Source: JBDZVM01 sp040255675 (GTDB lineage Bacteria; Actinomycetota; Actinomycetes; Acidothermales; Acidothermaceae). From it: 64,000 nt of DNA. Within the stretch, counting starts at the first letter, position 1. Each line of letters begins with the position of its first letter. Position numbers and translations under genes: made by a program. Location: contig JBDZVM010000005.1 in assembly GCA_040255675.1 (NCBI GenBank), positions 62,001 through 126,000 on the forward strand. Reading direction: 5' to 3'. Shown piece by piece: positions 61,682 to 64,000 of the stretch. Under the pieces are notes generated by a model that was given only the letters and a program-made list of their open reading frames with translations, was not told where the DNA came from and did no database searches.

Positions 61682-62782
61682 ATGACCAAGACAAGGAAAT
61701 GGCTGGCTGGCACCTCGCTCGGCTTGGCCGTCGCCCTTAGCGCGGCGGCATGCAGTTCGTCGGGCTCGGACAGCAGTTCCACCGGCAGCTCTAATACGCC
61801 ACAAACGTCAGCGTCGACGTCAGGCGGAGCCACGACTGGTCCGTCGGAGTCGTCTTCGGCGGCAGCGCAACCGCTGTCGAAGTCCAAGATTACGATTGCC
61901 GTCCCCGGGATCTCCGCGGCTTCCGCTTTTCTCGTTGTGGCGGACCAAGCCGGGATCTTCAAAGAAAACGGCTTGGACGTGACCCTTAACGAAGGCGTCA
62001 AGCCGCCAGACACGCCCGCGGCGATGATAAAGGGCAGCATCGATGGTGCGTCGCTCACCGGTACCGCGACCAAGGCGAGCGCGAAGGGGATCGACGTCGT
62101 CAACATCGTCTCGACCGCGACACACGAACCCTTCGTTCTCGTGGCGGCGGAGGGCATCAAGAGCCTCAACGACCTGGTCGGTAAGTCGATCGTGACGAGT
62201 TCTCCGACCAACACGCCCGGAACGCAGACGGCCGCGCTGCTGCGCAATGCGGGTCTCACTGGCAAGGTCAAGGTAGTCGGACTGACTTCTACCGCGGCCG
62301 AGTCGGCGTTCTTCGTCAGCAAGCAGGCCGATGCCGAGTATGTCGCGCTCAACCAAGCGATGAACGACATCAAGAAGCGGCCGGGCTCGACCATCATCAT
62401 GGACAACAGCTCCCTTCCGACGGAGCCGTCCGACGGTGTCGCGGTCGCGAGGTCTTTCTTGAACGATCACCCGGATGTCGTCAAGGCGATCGTGAAGTCT
62501 TGCCTGCAGGCCGCCCACATGATGAGGGACGAGCCTGACAAGGCGGCCCCGTTCGTGGCGAAGGTGTTCAACCTCGATCCCGATGAGGCGAAGCAGTTCC
62601 TGCAATACCAAGCGAAGAACATCGTGCTCACGCCTCCGACTGAGAAGGAGTTCGCGAACGTCGCGGAGGAGTACAGCAAGATTCCTGGTAGCGATGTCCA
62701 GTGGACTCCAGACGTCGTGGCGAAGGCCTGGGACACGTCGTTCCAGACCGAAATCTTAAAGGATCTCGGATACACCAGTTAG
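61682..62782 (+). CDS. NMT1/TauA-type ABC substrate-binding lipoprotein
   Basis: 366 residues with signal sequence and lipobox SAAACSS, then a Ser/Thr/Gly linker and a type II binding fold (ITIAVPGISAASAFLVVADQAGIFKENGLDVTLNE as a run near residue 65; MIKGSIDGASLTGTATKA). Such proteins feed sulfonate-, nitrate- or pyrimidine-precursor-type importers and are common with aromatic-acid catabolism. GGAGGAACC precedes ATG 61682. A 14-bp stem hairpin follows before the permease gene. Confidence 0.9.
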   Translation: MTKTRKWLAGTSLGLAVALSAAACSSSGSDSSSTGSSNTPQTSASTSGGATTGPSESSSAAAQPLSKSKITIAVPGISAASAFLVVADQAGIFKENGLDVTLNEGVKPPDTPAAMIKGSIDGASLTGTATKASAKGIDVVNIVSTATHEPFVLVAAEGIKSLNDLVGKSIVTSSPTNTPGTQTAALLRNAGLTGKVKVVGLTSTAAESAFFVSKQADAEYVALNQAMNDIKKRPGSTIIMDNSSLPTEPSDGVAVARSFLNDHPDVVKAIVKSCLQAAHMMRDEPDKAAPFVAKVFNLDPDEAKQFLQYQAKNIVLTPPTEKEFANVAEEYSKIPGSDVQWTPDVVAKAWDTSFQTEILKDLGYTS

Positions 62783-62798
62783 GTCCGGTGGCTCGGTG

Positions 62799-62841
62799 CC
62801 TCGAGATTCCGCTCGGCGCATAGATCGGCGGAATCTCGAGG
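62799..62841 (+). terminator. 14-bp stem hairpin after the NMT1-type binding protein
   Basis: CCTCGAGATTCCGC (62799-62812) and its exact reverse complement (62828-62841) with a 15-base loop; no T-run. As with the hairpin at 15919, it lies between a binding-protein gene and its permease gene and may adjust their relative expression. Confidence 0.75.
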
Positions 62842-63037
62842 GCGCCTGGTCATCGGGATCGACGGACAGCGGCGGCAAGCGCATCTAAGCTAGGCGGATG
62901 ACTTTGATCGAGTGCTCAGTGCTTTTTCGGCGCGAGAGTTCCACTGCGCTCCATAAGTCAAGCACGCGTCACGCCGGCCCTGTGCTCGCGCCGTATGGTC
63001 GCCAAAGGCGTGACCAAGTTCTACGGGAAGTTCGAGG

Positions 63038-63898
63038 ATGAGCGCGAATTCTAAGAGCGGGTCCGACATGGCTGTGCTACCGGTACCGGAGAGCGCGCCA
63101 GGGGTGCCCGATGAGGTAGGCATGTCGCGAGCGCACGTGCTTTATCGCCGGCATGAGTCGGTGATCTTGGGCGGGACGTGCTTAGTCCTGGTTCTCGTCG
63201 CTTGGCAAGTCGTGTCGGACGCCAAGATTGTCAATCCGCTCTTCGTGAGCTCGCCGTGGGACGTCGCGAAGACACTTGCGGATTACGTGACGACTCGGGG
63301 GTTCAGAACGGATCTCGCGGCGTCCGGTCTGACCTTCGTGATCGGCCTGGCCCTCTCCATTTCCGTAGGCACCTTGCTTGGTCTTGCAATGGGCTGGTCG
63401 CGGCGTACACGCTATTTCTTCAACTACTTCGTGAGCATTGTGTACGCGTCCCCTCGAATCGCGATCGTGCCCGTGCTCATCCTGTGGTTCGGGATTGGCC
63501 GCACGACTGGCATCGCGATGGTGTTCTTGATGGCGGTATTTCCCGTCGTCATCAACACGATGACGGGTGTCTTGACGGTAGAACCCGCTCTGATCGAGAT
63601 GGGGCGGTCGTTCCGCGTCTCACGCGTGCAGATGTTTCGCACCGTGGTCATTCCGGCGGCTCTTCCTCAAATGGTGGCGGGGGTGCGGTTGGCGATCGGT
63701 GTCGGGTTGATCGGCGTGGTCGTTTCCGAGTTCTTGGCGGGTACCGAAGGCATCGGCTACCGCATGCAGATGGCGGCCCAAAACTTCGAGGCTGCCCAGT
63801 TGTTCGCCGGCCTGACCATAATTTCGGGCTTCGGTTTGCTCGCCACTCAGGCGTTGCGTTTCCTGGAAAGGCACTACGAACGCTGGCGCACCGCATGA
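63038..63898 (+). CDS. ABC permease, TauC/SsuC type
   Basis: 286 residues with about six helices. Typical sequence includes NPLFVSSPWDVAKTLADY near the N-terminus, the EAA-like loop LIEMGRSFRVSRVQMFRTVVIPAALPQMVAGVRLAIG (a continuous run near residue 190) and EGIGYRMQMAAQNFEAAQLFAGL at the end. Partner of the preceding binding protein. ATG 63038 is used; ATG 63068 is an alternative. Overlaps the next open frame (ATGA). Confidence 0.92.
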   Translation: MSANSKSGSDMAVLPVPESAPGVPDEVGMSRAHVLYRRHESVILGGTCLVLVLVAWQVVSDAKIVNPLFVSSPWDVAKTLADYVTTRGFRTDLAASGLTFVIGLALSISVGTLLGLAMGWSRRTRYFFNYFVSIVYASPRIAIVPVLILWFGIGRTTGIAMVFLMAVFPVVINTMTGVLTVEPALIEMGRSFRVSRVQMFRTVVIPAALPQMVAGVRLAIGVGLIGVVVSEFLAGTEGIGYRMQMAAQNFEAAQLFAGLTIISGFGLLATQALRFLERHYERWRTA

Positions 63899-64000
63899 TG
63901 GGCACGTTTGACGAAATCGTCTTGTCTACCGATGCGAAGTTGAGGGGAATGGAGGGACGGACCGATGAATCCGGCAGCGTCGATGAGAAGCGATCGCGAT
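63895..64000 (+). CDS. 5' end of a following gene, cut by the window edge
   Basis: An open frame starts at ATG 63895 (or 63898), overlapping the permease stop as ATGATG, and remains open to the window end (GTFDEIVLSTDAKLRGMEGR...). A second open frame begins at ATG 63965 behind GGAGGG. Only one can be real; neither visible fragment is long enough to identify. In this type of operon an ATPase or a second permease would be expected. Confidence 0.35.
   Translation, partial: MMGTFDEIVLSTDAKLRGMEGRTDESGSVDEKRSR

Noticed and set aside
61668..61684. AATACAG before the NMT1-type binding protein as a sixth operator
   Set aside because: Only half of the 12-bp element matches and it overlaps the ribosome site and start codon without a promoter around it.

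Overview
The window is high-GC DNA from an actinobacterium (Actinomycetota). The lineage call rests on gene order and families: a nuo operon followed by a long-chain polyprenyl synthase, a fused KorA with KorB, HadA/HadB-like dehydratases beside rpmG, the order tRNA-Thr, tRNA-Met, rpmG, hadAB ... tRNA-Trp, secE, nusG, rplK, rplA, and a Cdc48-like AAA+ protein of the type known from actinobacteria. The genus cannot be named from the sequence.

Bases 1-12,600 hold respiratory complex I from a 5'-truncated nuoG through nuoN, mostly with overlapping stops and starts, then a trans-polyprenyl diphosphate synthase (probably the quinone side chain) and a DUF1003 membrane protein. Bases 12,776-18,020 are a sugar-uptake unit: a LacI regulator, a hairpin-rich 26/27-bp tandem array broken by a 100-N assembly gap, and an AglEFG-like ABC importer without its own ATPase. 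Bases 18,065-26,954 run mainly leftward: a one-TM proline-rich protein, korB-korA, a multi-TM protein, yajQ and a secreted subtilase. Bases 27,213-34,907 are housekeeping (tRNAs, rpmG, hadAB, murB, an aminotransferase, secE, nusG, rplK, rplA), with a stop-interrupted methyltransferase and a decayed MFS fragment between hadB and murB.

From 35,050 to the end the window is an accessory catabolic island starting directly after rplA. It encodes two ABC uptake systems (Liv-type and Tau/NMT1-type), three Rieske oxygenase alpha subunits (one with a beta subunit), a LigA/LigB-type extradiol dioxygenase, dehydrogenases, an isochorismatase-like amidase, an alpha/beta hydrolase, a carboxymuconolactone-decarboxylase-like protein, a cyclodeaminase-family enzyme and a GntR/FCD repressor. 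This looks like uptake, ring hydroxylation and ring cleavage of an aromatic or N-heteroaromatic compound; the substrate is not determined.

Two features stand out. First, a 12-bp element (CWGRATACAGTW) lies in or near five candidate promoters across 25 kb of the island, making it the likely operator of the local GntR regulator. Second, the centre of the island holds a set unusual for aromatic catabolism: a pentapeptide-repeat protein, a double cupin, a EutA-like actin-fold reactivase with no ethanolamine ammonia-lyase in view, two further cupins, and a Cdc48-like AAA+ protein whose second ATPase domain has lost its Walker B Asp-Glu. I infer, without proof, a maintenance or reactivation module for the oxygenases of the pathway.
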